A DNA stretch of 64,000 bases from G963676095 sp963676095 (GCA_963676095.1 OY781040.1:3348001-3412000), one strand, 5' to 3'. Numbered from the stretch's first letter, positions 1 to 8,996 are shown. Made by a program: numbers and translations. Notes: generated by a model not told the origin, from the letters alone.

Positions 1-94
1 ACATGAACAAATCATCAGGCACGCTACAATTCTTTTCATTATTGAAGTATTTAGCTATTCACCACAAAGATCATCCAGCAGATTTTTCCGGCTT

Positions 95-208
95 TCAACC
101 TTTCTTTTCAACCACCTCGATCAACTGATCAATCATCTCTTTCAAGTATTTTATTTCTTCCTTTAGCGGCTGATTTTCTACATACCCAATTGCCAGTAGT
201 TTATACAT
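95..208 (-). CDS. possible 37-residue coiled-coil peptide
   Basis: A short ATG-to-TGA frame lies downstream of the XRE regulator on the same strand. It encodes a charged, helical-looking peptide with heptad-like spacing (EEIKYLKEMIDQLIEVVEKK). Its tail resembles in style the Glu/Lys/Leu-rich C-terminus of the regulator encoded at 331-744. No promoter or conserved family is recognised. It could be a real small protein, the remnant of a second regulator copy, or chance. The rest of 1-330 shows no supported gene. Confidence 0.25.
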   Translation of the reverse strand: MYKLLAIGYVENQPLKEEIKYLKEMIDQLIEVVEKKG

Positions 209-330
209 AAACTTTTTTCAATATCGTAATTGCAGATATTCCCAGTTCCAAAACCTGGGCCACTATCCTCTTTTATCTCTTGGCAAATAAAAACACCATC
301 CTTGCCCCTTGCTATTGCGTTCGCAAAGCA

Positions 331-744
331 TCACTTCCTCTCTTTCAGCAACTTCTCCAACAGTTCGATTTTCTTTTGTTCGGCCTGTAATAATTTTTCA
401 AAAAGTCCCGCAATTTTTTCCATTGGATTATTATTGATATTGTCACCAGCAATATAATAGCCCGCTGCCCCTGTATTGTTCTCAATATTACTATTTTCAA
501 TAATAATAGTTACAGGGTCTTCTTCCATTTCCTTAATGAATTCGGAAGATATATTCAGGGCTTTGGCGATTTTTTCGATTACATCATCCTCAATGACTTT
601 TTTCTGTTCGTATCTGGAAATCATGGTTTGGCTTATCCCAATGTCAGCGGCCAAAGCGTCTTGTTTGATACCCAGTGTATGGCGGATACGCTTAACAGCA
701 TGCCCGTGATGCGTGTTTTTTAGCGTCTTTTCTTCTGTTTCCAT
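331..744 (-). CDS. XRE-family helix-turn-helix transcriptional regulator
   Basis: 137 residues from the chosen start. Residues about 15-70 form a Cro/C1-type helix-turn-helix (RIRHTLGIKQDALAADIG, then SQTMISRYEQ, then an ALNISSEFI helix), so it should bind DNA as a dimer. The C-terminal 30 residues are Lys/Glu/Leu-rich and probably coiled coil (LFEKLLQAEQKKIELLEKLL), a likely dimerisation tail. The middle is Asn-rich and probably a flexible linker. An in-frame ATG at 774 is less likely because a TAACTTTG -7 box at 763-770 on this strand puts transcription start near 757, inside that longer version. Two direct repeats at 793-825 upstream suggest autoregulation. Its targets are unknown; the nearest divergent transcript is the RNA candidate at 945-1253. 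Confidence 0.85.
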   Translation of the reverse strand: METEEKTLKNTHHGHAVKRIRHTLGIKQDALAADIGISQTMISRYEQKKVIEDDVIEKIAKALNISSEFIKEMEEDPVTIIIENSNIENNTGAAGYYIAGDNINNNPMEKIAGLFEKLLQAEQKKIELLEKLLKERK

Positions 745-762
745 ATAATCTCGTATTTGTGT

Positions 763-770
763 CAAAGTTA
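763..770 (-). promoter_or_regulatory. -7 promoter box for the XRE regulator
   Basis: TAACTTTG on the minus strand matches the Bacteroidota sigma-ABfr -7 consensus TAnnTTTG. It lies 19 nt upstream of the ATG at 744. No convincing -33 element was seen. Confidence 0.5.
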
Positions 771-792
771 ACAAAGCCCTGAAATTAATTGG

Positions 793-825
793 AATAATTA
801 TGAGTTAAATTGTAATAATTATGCG
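793..825. promoter_or_regulatory. direct-repeat operator candidate upstream of XRE regulator
   Basis: AATAATTATGAG (793-804) and AATAATTATGCG (814-825) are near-identical and their starts are 21 bp apart, two helical turns, so both would face the same side of the DNA. The core ATAATTAT is itself palindromic. They lie just upstream of the regulator's -7 box. Autoregulation by the adjacent XRE protein is inferred. Confidence 0.4.
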
Positions 826-930
826 TGATATTATTTTCATTATCAGGCTGAATCTTCCTTTCTTTGGACGAATTAAAAGTTACCAAAGTGAAAAATATTA
901 TGGAGACATAACTGATTTAAAAAGAAATAG

Positions 931-938
931 TAGTTTTG
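931..938 (+). promoter_or_regulatory. -7 promoter box for the RNA candidate
   Basis: TAGTTTTG matches TAnnTTTG exactly and would start transcription near 945, about 30 nt before the folded region begins. The -33 region is not clear. Confidence 0.4.
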
Positions 939-944
939 TATCGA

Positions 945-1253
945 AAGATACGAAATAACATAGCGCTTTTTGGACCTTATAGTCGAATCGGCAAAATTCA
1001 ATGTGGAAGGTCAAAGCATGGAAGCGCCCTTAGAAATAGGGGCGTGGACATTGTTTTATTCTTCCACGAAGGCCCTTTGCCGAGCCTGACTATGAGAATA
1101 ATGACAATCGTTCACGCCTTCTTTTTTTTGTTAGTTTTATCGCACCTTTTAACCGGTTGCTGAACCTTGCAACCGGAACAATCTACAGACAGGCGTTGGA
1201 CGGGACTTCTTTAAACGAGAGGGGTAAAGTGAATAAGCCCTTACCTCTTTTTA
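945..1253 (+). ncRNA. candidate structured small RNA
   Basis: No convincing protein frame occupies this stretch, but it is rich in nested complementary segments. The main hairpin spans 976-1096: CTTATAGTC (976-984) pairs with GACTATGAG (1088-1096, one G-U); TCGGCAAA (988-995) with TTTGCCGA (1076-1083); GTGGAAG (1003-1009) with CTTCCAC (1061-1067); and GCGCCC (1024-1029) with GGGCGT (1040-1045, one G-U). A second hairpin pairs CCGGTTGC (1153-1160) with GCAACCGG (1169-1176). A third, at 1218-1248, is followed by a short T run. With the promoter box at 931-938 this gives a transcript of about 300 nt. A long interrupted hairpin is reminiscent of 6S RNA or a regulatory leader, but no known family was recognised. 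Strand follows the promoter and terminator and is inferred. A folded mobile-element remnant is the main alternative. Confidence 0.4.
1218..1252 (+). terminator. weak terminator-like hairpin
   Basis: Left arm 1218-1227 pairs with 1241-1248 with a two-base bulge, followed by T residues to 1252. It would end the RNA candidate before the SusC gene. The T run is short, so confidence is modest. Confidence 0.35.
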
Positions 1254-1391
1254 AGTACTGGGCAGATATTATTGCCCCGGGAACATTTCTTAAATCTGTC
1301 ATTTTTAACCAAAACCCCTAAAGTCATGCTTCACGCGAAACCTTTTTACCATCGTCCGCCTCCGTAATGTTTTAAATACTTACCAACAGCA

Positions 1392-1415
1392 GGATTCACA
1401 GGGTTCAGTGAATCC
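1392..1415. promoter_or_regulatory. perfect hairpin in the SusC upstream region
   Basis: GGATTCAC (1392-1399) and GTGAATCC (1408-1415) form a perfect 8-bp stem with an 8-nt loop. Its role is unknown; it could be part of the 5' leader of the SusC gene. Confidence 0.3.
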
Positions 1416-1538
1416 AATATGAACAGAACATTCAACCTAAAAATTCTGAAAGCAGGAAACAAAAATCCGGCTTAGTGGCACCCTTATGCCCTTTTTACAA
1501 TGAGTAATTAATAATGAGTAATGAACAATGATCAAAAT

Positions 1539-1550
1539 CCGCAATTGCGG
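1539..1550. promoter_or_regulatory. 12-bp palindrome upstream of SusC
   Basis: CCGCAATTGCGG is a perfect palindrome centred about 42 bp before the SusC start codon, in a region of otherwise low-complexity ATGAGTAAT-type repeats. It could be a dimer-binding operator. No regulator in the window is tied to it. Confidence 0.3.
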
Positions 1551-1586
1551 AACGATTAGATTTTAAACTACTAAACTATTTAACGA

Positions 1587-4500
1587 ATGAAAAAACAACG
1601 AAGAACACGGCTGCGTGTTTACGGGCTGTTCTCTTTATTTCTCTTTTTTACCATACCTGCCCTGTCGCAGGTAAGGATTACCGGCACCGTTACCGGGGAA
1701 GCTGAAGACGGGACGGTATCGCCCCTGCCGGGGGTGACCATCGTTGTTGCCGGGACTACCCGCGGGGTGATTACCGACACCGACGGTACTTATTCCATCG
1801 AAGCCAGACCAACCGACCGGCTTACCTTCTCGTTTATCGGCATGGAAAGCCAGACCGTCGAAGTGGGGACCAGGCGGGTGGTCAACATCACCCTGAAACA
1901 GAAAGCCGAAGAACTGGACGATGTTACCGTGGTGGCTTTCGGCAAGCAAAAGAAGGAGAGCGTGATCGGTTCCATCTCTACCGTGAAACCGGCCGAACTC
2001 AAGATCCCTTCCAGTAACCTGACCACTGCGCTGGCCGGAAAGGTGGGCGGTATCATCTCGTATCAGCGCAGCGGGGAACCGGGACAGGACAATGCCCAGT
2101 TCTTCATCCGCGGGGTAACCACTTTCGGGTATAAGCAGGACCCGTTGATTTTGCTGGATAACAACGAGATCACTTCTTCTGAACTGGCAAAAGTTGAGGC
2201 GGACGATATCGCCAGCTTCAGTATTATGAAAGATGCCACGGCAACCGCTTTATACGGCTCCCGCGGCGCCAACGGAGTGATCCTGATCACCTCCAAGGAA
2301 GGGGCCGAAGGAAAGGCCAAAGTGAATGTACGTTACGAGACGTCCATCTCTGAGCCGACCAGGATGGTCGAACTGGCCGATCCGGTTACTTACATGGAAC
2401 TGTATAACGAGGCTGTCAGGACGCGTGACCCGCTGGGGGCCACTCCTTACTCCCAGAACAAGATCGACAATACCATTGCCGGCGTCAGCCCTTATGTATA
2501 TCCTGCCAACGACTGGTATAAAATGCTGTTTAAGGACAGAACGGTTAACGAACGGCTGAACTTCAACATCAGCGGAGGGGGAAGGGTGGCCCGCTATTAC
2601 CTGGCCGGAAGTGTTATCCGGGACAACGGGATACTGAAAGTAGACCATCGGAACAACTTCAATAATAACATCAAACTGAAACGGTATATGCTGCGGTCGA
2701 ACGTTAATATCAACATTACCGGTACCACTGAAGCTGTTGTCCGGTTAAACGGAACATTCGACGATTACACCGGGCCGATCGACGGCGGAAGCGATATCTT
2801 TAATAAGGTGATGGCTACAAACCCTGTACTCTTCCCTCCTTATTACAAACCGGATGCTGCAAACAAATATACGCAGCATATCCTTTTCGGGAACTACGAC
2901 GACTGCCAGTATAACAATCCCTATGCGGATATGACAAAAGGATACAAAAATTATACTATTTCCCGGATGTCGGCCCAGTTTGAGCTAAAGCAGAAACTCG
3001 ATTTCATCATCAAGGGGTTGTCGGTCAGGGCAATGTTTAATACCAACCGTTATTCCTATTACGATGTATCCAGGTATTACCAGCCTTTCTACTACAATGT
3101 ATCTTCTTATGACAAAGCATCGGACACTTATACGCTGAAAGCCTTAAACGAATCTTCCGGCACGGAATACCTGGGTTATAACGAGGGGACAAAGGATATC
3201 AACTCGACCACTTATTTCGAATCGGCTGTCAGCTGGAACCGTACATTCGCCAAAAAACATGAAGCAGGAGCTTTGCTCGTTTATACCATGCGGAACAAAA
3301 TACTCGCCAATGCAGACGATCTGCAGAAATCGCTTCCCTACCGCAATATCAGTCTTGCAGGACGTGCCACTTACGGGTACGGTTCCCTCTATTTCGTGGA
3401 ATTCAACTTCGGGTATAACGGGTCCGAACGTTTTTCAGAGTCCGAACGTTTCGGATTTTTCCCTTCAGTAGGTCTCGGCTGGATGGTTTCCGGCGAGAAA
3501 TTCTGGGATGACCGACTAAGGAAAACCATCAGCAAACTAAAGCTGAAAGCTACTTACGGACTGGTTGGGAATGACGAGATCGGGGACGATAACGACCGTT
3601 TTTTCTACCTGTCGAATGTAAATATGGATGACTCAGGCAAAGCTTCCTCTTTCGGCACCTATGCGGGCAATACGTTAAACGGTATTTCCGTTTCGCGTTA
3701 TGCGAACGATCAGATTACGTGGGAGACCTCCCGGAAATTCGACGGAGGGATTGAACTGGAAATGTGGAACGGGCTGGAGATCCAGGCGGATTATTTTTAT
3801 GAACACCGCAGCAACATCCTGATGGACCGGTCTTATATTCCCACTACCATGGGACTGGAGGCTACTCCCAGCTCCAATATAGGAGAAGCCGTCAGCCACG
3901 GGATCGATCTGTCGGTAAACTACAGCCATGCGTTCAGCAAGGACCTCTGGATAACCGGAATGGCCAATTTTACCTATGCGACCAGTCAGTACAAGGTGTA
4001 TGAGGAACCGGACTATTCCGCTACTCCGTGGAGATCGTACGTGGGAAAATCGCTGAACCAGATATGGGGATATGTGGCCGAACGTCTGTTTGTGGACGAG
4101 GAGGAAGTAAATAATTCTCCGGCACAGTTCGGCGATTATATGGCCGGAGATATCAAGTACAAGGATATCAACGAGGATGGTAAAATCAGCTCGCTGGATA
4201 TCGTCCCGATGGGATATCCGACCAGTCCGGAGATCGTCTATGGGTTCGGATTGTCATGCGGGTGGAAAGCGTTCGACTTGTCCTGCTTTTTCCAGGGACT
4301 GGCCCGGGAATCTTTCCAGATGAACGCGACAACTACCTCTCCTTTCATTGACGGGCAGAATGCGTTGCTGAAAGCCTATGCCGACAGCCACTGGTCGGAA
4401 GAAAACCGCGATATATATGCCCTCTGGCCGCGGCTTTCCCCAACGCTCAATACCAATAACGTTCAGGGAAACAGCTGGTGTGTGCGGAACGGGTCGTTCC

Positions 4501-4706
4501 TTCGCCTGAAATCTCTCGAATTCGGCTGTTCATTGCCCCGTTCCCTGATTTCAGCAGCGAAGATAACCAACCTGCGTCTCTATTTTAGCGGAACCAACCT
4601 ACTGACGTTCAGTAAATTTAAATTATGGGACCCCGAGATGGGGCGAGATGGATTAGGATACCCTATTCAAAAGGTGTATAATCTCGGCCTTCAAATATCA
4701 TTCTAA
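1587..4706 (+). CDS. SusC/RagA-family TonB-dependent outer-membrane receptor
   Basis: 1039 residues. A signal peptide of about 27 residues ends at ALSQ. A carboxypeptidase-regulatory-like beta-sandwich follows (about 29-112, with GVTIVVAGTTRGVITDTDG and FSFIGM). A TonB-box-like segment (DDVTVVAFGKQKKES), a plug domain (RGVTTF, LILLDN, DATATALYGSRGANGVILITSK) and a 22-strand-type barrel ending in the aromatic C-terminus LGLQISF complete it. No STN domain is present, so anti-sigma coupling is unlikely. It should import a glycan or other large ligand across the outer membrane using TonB energy, with the SusD-like lipoprotein 12 nt downstream as lid. No glycosidase or sensor is adjacent, so the ligand cannot be named. 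Confidence 0.95.
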   Translation: MKKQRRTRLRVYGLFSLFLFFTIPALSQVRITGTVTGEAEDGTVSPLPGVTIVVAGTTRGVITDTDGTYSIEARPTDRLTFSFIGMESQTVEVGTRRVVNITLKQKAEELDDVTVVAFGKQKKESVIGSISTVKPAELKIPSSNLTTALAGKVGGIISYQRSGEPGQDNAQFFIRGVTTFGYKQDPLILLDNNEITSSELAKVEADDIASFSIMKDATATALYGSRGANGVILITSKEGAEGKAKVNVRYETSISEPTRMVELADPVTYMELYNEAVRTRDPLGATPYSQNKIDNTIAGVSPYVYPANDWYKMLFKDRTVNERLNFNISGGGRVARYYLAGSVIRDNGILKVDHRNNFNNNIKLKRYMLRSNVNINITGTTEAVVRLNGTFDDYTGPIDGGSDIFNKVMATNPVLFPPYYKPDAANKYTQHILFGNYDDCQYNNPYADMTKGYKNYTISRMSAQFELKQKLDFIIKGLSVRAMFNTNRYSYYDVSRYYQPFYYNVSSYDKASDTYTLKALNESSGTEYLGYNEGTKDINSTTYFESAVSWNRTFAKKHEAGALLVYTMRNKILANADDLQKSLPYRNISLAGRATYGYGSLYFVEFNFGYNGSERFSESERFGFFPSVGLGWMVSGEKFWDDRLRKTISKLKLKATYGLVGNDEIGDDNDRFFYLSNVNMDDSGKASSFGTYAGNTLNGISVSRYANDQITWETSRKFDGGIELEMWNGLEIQADYFYEHRSNILMDRSYIPTTMGLEATPSSNIGEAVSHGIDLSVNYSHAFSKDLWITGMANFTYATSQYKVYEEPDYSATPWRSYVGKSLNQIWGYVAERLFVDEEEVNNSPAQFGDYMAGDIKYKDINEDGKISSLDIVPMGYPTSPEIVYGFGLSCGWKAFDLSCFFQGLARESFQMNATTTSPFIDGQNALLKAYADSHWSEENRDIYALWPRLSPTLNTNNVQGNSWCVRNGSFLRLKSLEFGCSLPRSLISAAKITNLRLYFSGTNLLTFSKFKLWDPEMGRDGLGYPIQKVYNLGLQISF

Positions 4707-4718
4707 AAATCTATTGTT

Positions 4719-6659
4719 ATGAAACGAATCTATCATAGACTCCTGAATCTTATTATCATTTTATTCAGTGTGAACGCCTGCGATTACCTGGACGTTGTTC
4801 CGGATAATGTCGCGACCCTTGATTATGCCTTCCGTAACAGGACAGAAGCTGAGAAATTTCTATATACCTGTTACAGCTTCCGTCCCCAGGTAGGCGACGT
4901 AGCCAATGATCCGGGAATGAACGGCGCCGATGAGACCTGGCAGCGATACCCAAAAACCACGGCATATCCGACATGGGAAAATTCCTATATCCAGAGGGGG
5001 CTGCAGTCGGCAGAATCTCCGGTACTGAATTTCTGGGACGGGGAAAACGGGGCCCCGGCTTTGTGGACCGGCATACGGGATTGCAATATCTTTTTGAATA
5101 AAATCGGCGAGGTGAATGACATGACCGATTATGAAAGGACCAGATGGATTGCAGAAGTGAAATTTCTGAAAGCCTATTATCATTTCTGGCTTTTTAAATG
5201 TTACGGTCCTATTCCTGTTGTCGATGAAAATCTCCCCGTATCGGCCGGGACCGATGAAGTAAAGGTATACCGCCAACCTGTTGATTCCGTGGTTTCGTAT
5301 GTCACCGGTTTAATGGCTGAAGCTGCCAGGGACCTGCCGGACGCAAATGAAGTGATTGAAGGGACCGAAGCCGGCCGCATTGACAAGCTCGGGGCTTTAG
5401 CCATGCGTGCCGAAGTATTTTTGTTCGCCGCCAGTCCGCTGTTCAACGGAAACAGCGATTATGCCGGCATAACGGATAACCGCGGCGTACAACTGTTTCC
5501 ACAGGCCTATGACGATAACAAATGGAAACTGGCTGCCGATGCCTGCAAAGAGGCGATCGACACTTGCGGGGAACAGGGCAAGGAGCTGTATGACCTGGAA
5601 GACCCGCTCATCAGCGATGCCCCGGAGGTCTTTCAGTTACAGACCACTTACCGCCAGGCCATCTGCGACCGCTGGAACAAGGAGCTGATATGGGGAAATA
5701 CCGATTTTGACTGGCAGTACCTTTCAAGGGTTTCCGCTCCGAGGGTGATCCGTTTATCGGCAACGAACCTCTCCTGTGTAACAGGCGAATATGCGCCGAC
5801 GATAAAAATGGTTGAACAATATTATTCTGCCAACGGGGTCCCCATTGACGAAGACATCGACTGGCAAAATAACGGCTGGTACAGTAACCGCCATAAAATC
5901 AGGGAGGCCCCCTCGTCAGGGGAAGGTAATGAGAAATATTATATAAAAGAAGGGGAACAGACCGTCTATCTGCATTTTAACAGGGAGCCACGTTTCTATG
6001 CCAGCGTGGCTTTCGATAAGGGAATCTGTTTCGGATGCGGGTATTATGATTTTGATAATGACGTAAAATATTGTGATTATCTGAACTATCAGATTTCAGG
6101 CTATCAGGGCGGCGACGGATATTCCGGCACGGGATATTCTGTTAAGAAAGACTTCTGCTACAGAAATTCGCAGACTTACGATAGTTACAGCCGGGAATTT
6201 TTTCCGTATCCGGTGATCCGGATGGCAGACCTTTACCTGATGTATGCCGAGGCTTTAAATGAATACAGCGGGCCGGGCGATGAGGTTTATACTTACCTGG
6301 ATAAAATCAGGGCACGTGCCGGGTTAAAAGGAGTGAAAGAATCGTGGCGGGACTATTCCTCCAACCCGAACAAGCCGGATACCAAAGACGGACTGCGAAA
6401 GATCATTCACCGGGAACGTACCATCGAACTGGCATTTGAAGGGAAACGGTTTTGGGATATACGGCGCTGGAAAGAAATTGACGTCCTGAACGAACAACCG
6501 AAAGGCTGGAACATCCTGGGAGAAACAGCGGAAGACTTCTATCAGCTGACCAGCGTGGCAGAACAGACGGTTGAATTCAGTGTGAAAGATTATCTCTGGC
6601 CGGTTAAGGAATACGATATCACCGTGAATCCAAATCTGGTCCAGAACTATGGCTGGTAA
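4719..6659 (+). CDS. SusD/RagB-family nutrient-binding outer-membrane lipoprotein
   Basis: 646 residues. A lipoprotein signal with lipobox SVNAC near residue 21 is followed by the family N-terminus DYLDVVPDN. TPR-like helices and the C-terminal hallmark motifs are visible (IRMADLYLMYAEALNE, YLDKIRARAGL, IIHRERTIELAFEGKRFWDIRRW). It lies 12 nt after the SusC gene and should form the surface lid of the SusC channel. It is longer than many SusD proteins (about 500-600 residues). It overlaps the longest frame of the next gene, indicating co-transcription. Confidence 0.95.
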   Translation: MKRIYHRLLNLIIILFSVNACDYLDVVPDNVATLDYAFRNRTEAEKFLYTCYSFRPQVGDVANDPGMNGADETWQRYPKTTAYPTWENSYIQRGLQSAESPVLNFWDGENGAPALWTGIRDCNIFLNKIGEVNDMTDYERTRWIAEVKFLKAYYHFWLFKCYGPIPVVDENLPVSAGTDEVKVYRQPVDSVVSYVTGLMAEAARDLPDANEVIEGTEAGRIDKLGALAMRAEVFLFAASPLFNGNSDYAGITDNRGVQLFPQAYDDNKWKLAADACKEAIDTCGEQGKELYDLEDPLISDAPEVFQLQTTYRQAICDRWNKELIWGNTDFDWQYLSRVSAPRVIRLSATNLSCVTGEYAPTIKMVEQYYSANGVPIDEDIDWQNNGWYSNRHKIREAPSSGEGNEKYYIKEGEQTVYLHFNREPRFYASVAFDKGICFGCGYYDFDNDVKYCDYLNYQISGYQGGDGYSGTGYSVKKDFCYRNSQTYDSYSREFFPYPVIRMADLYLMYAEALNEYSGPGDEVYTYLDKIRARAGLKGVKESWRDYSSNPNKPDTKDGLRKIIHRERTIELAFEGKRFWDIRRWKEIDVLNEQPKGWNILGETAEDFYQLTSVAEQTVEFSVKDYLWPVKEYDITVNPNLVQNYGW

Positions 6660-6684
6660 CAATCGTTTCATGAATCCGACTAAA

Positions 6685-7863
6685 ATGAAGAAAATGAAAA
6701 ACAATATTCTTTTACTGATCATTTTTTGCTTTAGCGCTTTTGCCTGTGAGCAGGAAACCTATTGGCAACAGCCGCTTGACAGCACGGCCCCCGGACCGGT
6801 TTCCGGCGTCAGTGTAATCAACACCCCCGGAGGGGCGATCCTTACCTACAAGCTGCCGGTGGATGAAGATTTGCTTTATGTGAAAGTCCTCTACCAGTTA
6901 AAAGACAGCAAGACCAGCGAAGTACGTGCTTCGCTGTACACAGATACCCTGGAGATTGAAGGATTCGGGGACACTTCGGAACGGGTGGTCCGGCTATATG
7001 CAGTAGACCGCAGCCGGAATGAATCTCCGGAAACAGACGCTACGATCAACCCGCTGGAACCGCCGGTGAAAACAATAGGCAAAACTTTACAGCTGATCCC
7101 TGATTTCGGGGGCGTTCACGCATACTGGACGGATTCCACAAGAGCAAAAATATCAGCGGTGATTTTAAAGAAGGACAATAATGACGAATACGCCCCTGTC
7201 GGGACCTTTTACAGTTCTGTGATCGACGGGGACGGAGCGGCACGGGGGATGGACACCATTCCGTCCGACTTCGGTGTTTATGTACAGGACCGCTGGGAAA
7301 ACAGGAGTGATACTCTTTTCTGTAATCTGACCCCTTTATATGAAACGGAATTCGACAAGAACAAATTCAGCGCGGTTTATCTTCCCAATGATGCGGAGGA
7401 ATATCCCGGCTGGGTGATTTCCAACATCTGGGACGGAACTACGGGGAATAATGGTTTTAGTTCGACCGGCGGAACAGGTGTATGGCCCCAGTCCATTACG
7501 ATCGATTTGGGAGTGGTCGGTCAGATCAGCCGGATAACGTTATTTCAGCGTCTGGAGCCCTACATATTTGCCGAAGGAAACCTGCGGAAATTTCAGGTAT
7601 GGGGATGCGTAACACTCGATCCTTCGGGAAGCTGGGACAGCTGGACCGAACTGATGGACTGCACCTCCGTAAAACCATCGGGCCTGGAGCTGGGACAGAA
7701 TAGTGATGAAGACATTGCGGTGGCTTATGACGGGGAAGATTTTACCTGTCCCCCTACTGCTCCAAAAGTCCGTTATATCCGGATACTGGTGACTCAGACA
7801 TGGGCCGGCGGAGATAATTTCCAGATTTCTGAATTAAACATTTACGGAGATAACAGGGAATAA
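6685..7863 (+). CDS. SusCD-associated surface lipoprotein (DUF4959/DUF5126/DUF5000-like)
   Basis: 392 residues from the ATG at 6685. A signal peptide ends in lipobox AFAC. The N-terminal part (PLDSTAPGPVSGVSVINTPG, AILTYKLPVDEDLLYVKVLY) has the look of DUF4959, an Ig/Fn3-like domain seen beside SusCD pairs. The middle resembles DUF5126. The last 150 residues (WDGTTGNNGFSS, ITIDLGVVGQISRITLFQR, KVRYIRILV, QISELNIYGD) form a discoidin-like jelly roll of the DUF5000 type. It probably binds the ligand on the cell surface. The frame is open from 6649, inside the SusD stop, but the signal peptide favours a start at 6685 or 6694. Domain names are from memory of the families. Confidence 0.8.
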   Translation: MKKMKNNILLLIIFCFSAFACEQETYWQQPLDSTAPGPVSGVSVINTPGGAILTYKLPVDEDLLYVKVLYQLKDSKTSEVRASLYTDTLEIEGFGDTSERVVRLYAVDRSRNESPETDATINPLEPPVKTIGKTLQLIPDFGGVHAYWTDSTRAKISAVILKKDNNDEYAPVGTFYSSVIDGDGAARGMDTIPSDFGVYVQDRWENRSDTLFCNLTPLYETEFDKNKFSAVYLPNDAEEYPGWVISNIWDGTTGNNGFSSTGGTGVWPQSITIDLGVVGQISRITLFQRLEPYIFAEGNLRKFQVWGCVTLDPSGSWDSWTELMDCTSVKPSGLELGQNSDEDIAVAYDGEDFTCPPTAPKVRYIRILVTQTWAGGDNFQISELNIYGDNRE

Positions 7864-7868
7864 TAATT

Positions 7869-8996
7869 ATGAAAACAAAATTAATAAACAGCTTGAATAT
7901 GATTTGCATGACAGGACTCTTCCTGTTAGGTCTGTCTTGTTCCAGAATGAACGACGATGTGGACAAATACCTGGATGAAGGAGAGATTATTTATGCCGCA
8001 AAAGTTGACAGTGTCAGCGAACATCCGGGGTACCTGCGTATGCAACTGGAAATGTTTGTGAAAGCTCAGCGGATACAAACGGTACGGATTTATTGGAACG
8101 ACTATGATGATTCATGCGGGGTGGAGGTTAACAACCGGACAGGCGTGTTTACAAAGATCATTGATAACCTGACAGCCAAAAGTTATATTTTCAACCTGGT
8201 AAGTATCGATATTGACGGGAACAGGTCGCTGCCGGTCGAAGCCACCGGAACGGTTTATGGCGACGATTATATTTCCGGCTTAACCAACAGGTCCCTGCAA
8301 TACGCTGCGGTTAACGATTCCGGGAAAACGGAACTGTTCTGGAGTAGCAACACTTACAGCGGGGCAATAGGTTCCGAGGTCATTTATACCGATAATGCAG
8401 ATCTTGTGGATACGGTATTTGTTCCGATGGAGGAAACAACTACTGTTCTCGAAAATTGCAACCAGGAGAAGACCTTTAAATACAGGACCGGATATCTTCC
8501 CGATTCTGCAAGCATCGATACTTTTTATACCGGGTACCAGGAAGAGCTTATCTATAAAATGATTGACCGTTCGGACTGGACTGTTACGACCGACAGCTAC
8601 GAGCCCACAGGCGAACTGCCAAACGGCCCGCCTGAAATGACGATAGACGGAGATGTGAACACCTACTGGCATACCCAATATTCGGGAACGATGCCTGGAT
8701 TCCCGCACTGGCTGGCTTTCGACATGAAAAAGAACATCTATGTGGCCCTGGTGCAGCTTACTGCAAGGCAATCGTATTACACGGCCGATGCAACGGCATT
8801 CACGGTTCAGAAAAGCGATGACGGGGAAAACTGGACCGATTGTGAATCGTTCGGATTTGCGGATGTCATTACCACGCAAAGCTTCGCTCTGTCCACGCCG
8901 GTCACTGCCCGCTACATCCGGGTTTATGAATACCTGGGTCCTAATTCCTACACCCACCTGGCCGAATTTTCGGTTTTGGGTTACCAAGTGAATTAA
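7869..8996 (+). CDS. surface lipoprotein with DUF4998-like and F5/8 type C domains
   Basis: 375 residues, starting 5 nt after the previous gene. A lipoprotein signal ends near LGLSCSR. The N-terminal half (YLDEGEIIYAAKVDSV, RIQTVRIYWNDYDDS) resembles DUF4998. The C-terminal 140 residues form an F5/8 type C (discoidin) carbohydrate-binding module: DGDVNTYWHTQYSG, HWLAFDMKK, FTVQKSDDGENWTD, ARYIRVYEY and LAEFSVLGY. It is the last gene of the four-gene SusCD unit, followed by a terminator at 9075-9115. Presumably it is a surface glycan-binding protein for the same ligand. Confidence 0.85.
   Translation: MKTKLINSLNMICMTGLFLLGLSCSRMNDDVDKYLDEGEIIYAAKVDSVSEHPGYLRMQLEMFVKAQRIQTVRIYWNDYDDSCGVEVNNRTGVFTKIIDNLTAKSYIFNLVSIDIDGNRSLPVEATGTVYGDDYISGLTNRSLQYAAVNDSGKTELFWSSNTYSGAIGSEVIYTDNADLVDTVFVPMEETTTVLENCNQEKTFKYRTGYLPDSASIDTFYTGYQEELIYKMIDRSDWTVTTDSYEPTGELPNGPPEMTIDGDVNTYWHTQYSGTMPGFPHWLAFDMKKNIYVALVQLTARQSYYTADATAFTVQKSDDGENWTDCESFGFADVITTQSFALSTPVTARYIRVYEYLGPNSYTHLAEFSVLGYQVN

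Noticed and set aside
936..1163. 75-residue plus-strand frame ending in a lipobox-like LLTGC followed by stop
   Set aside because: It lies across the nested hairpins of the RNA candidate, has no conserved content, and the lipobox would be the last residue of the protein. A neighbouring frame is open to 1321 but lacks a start.
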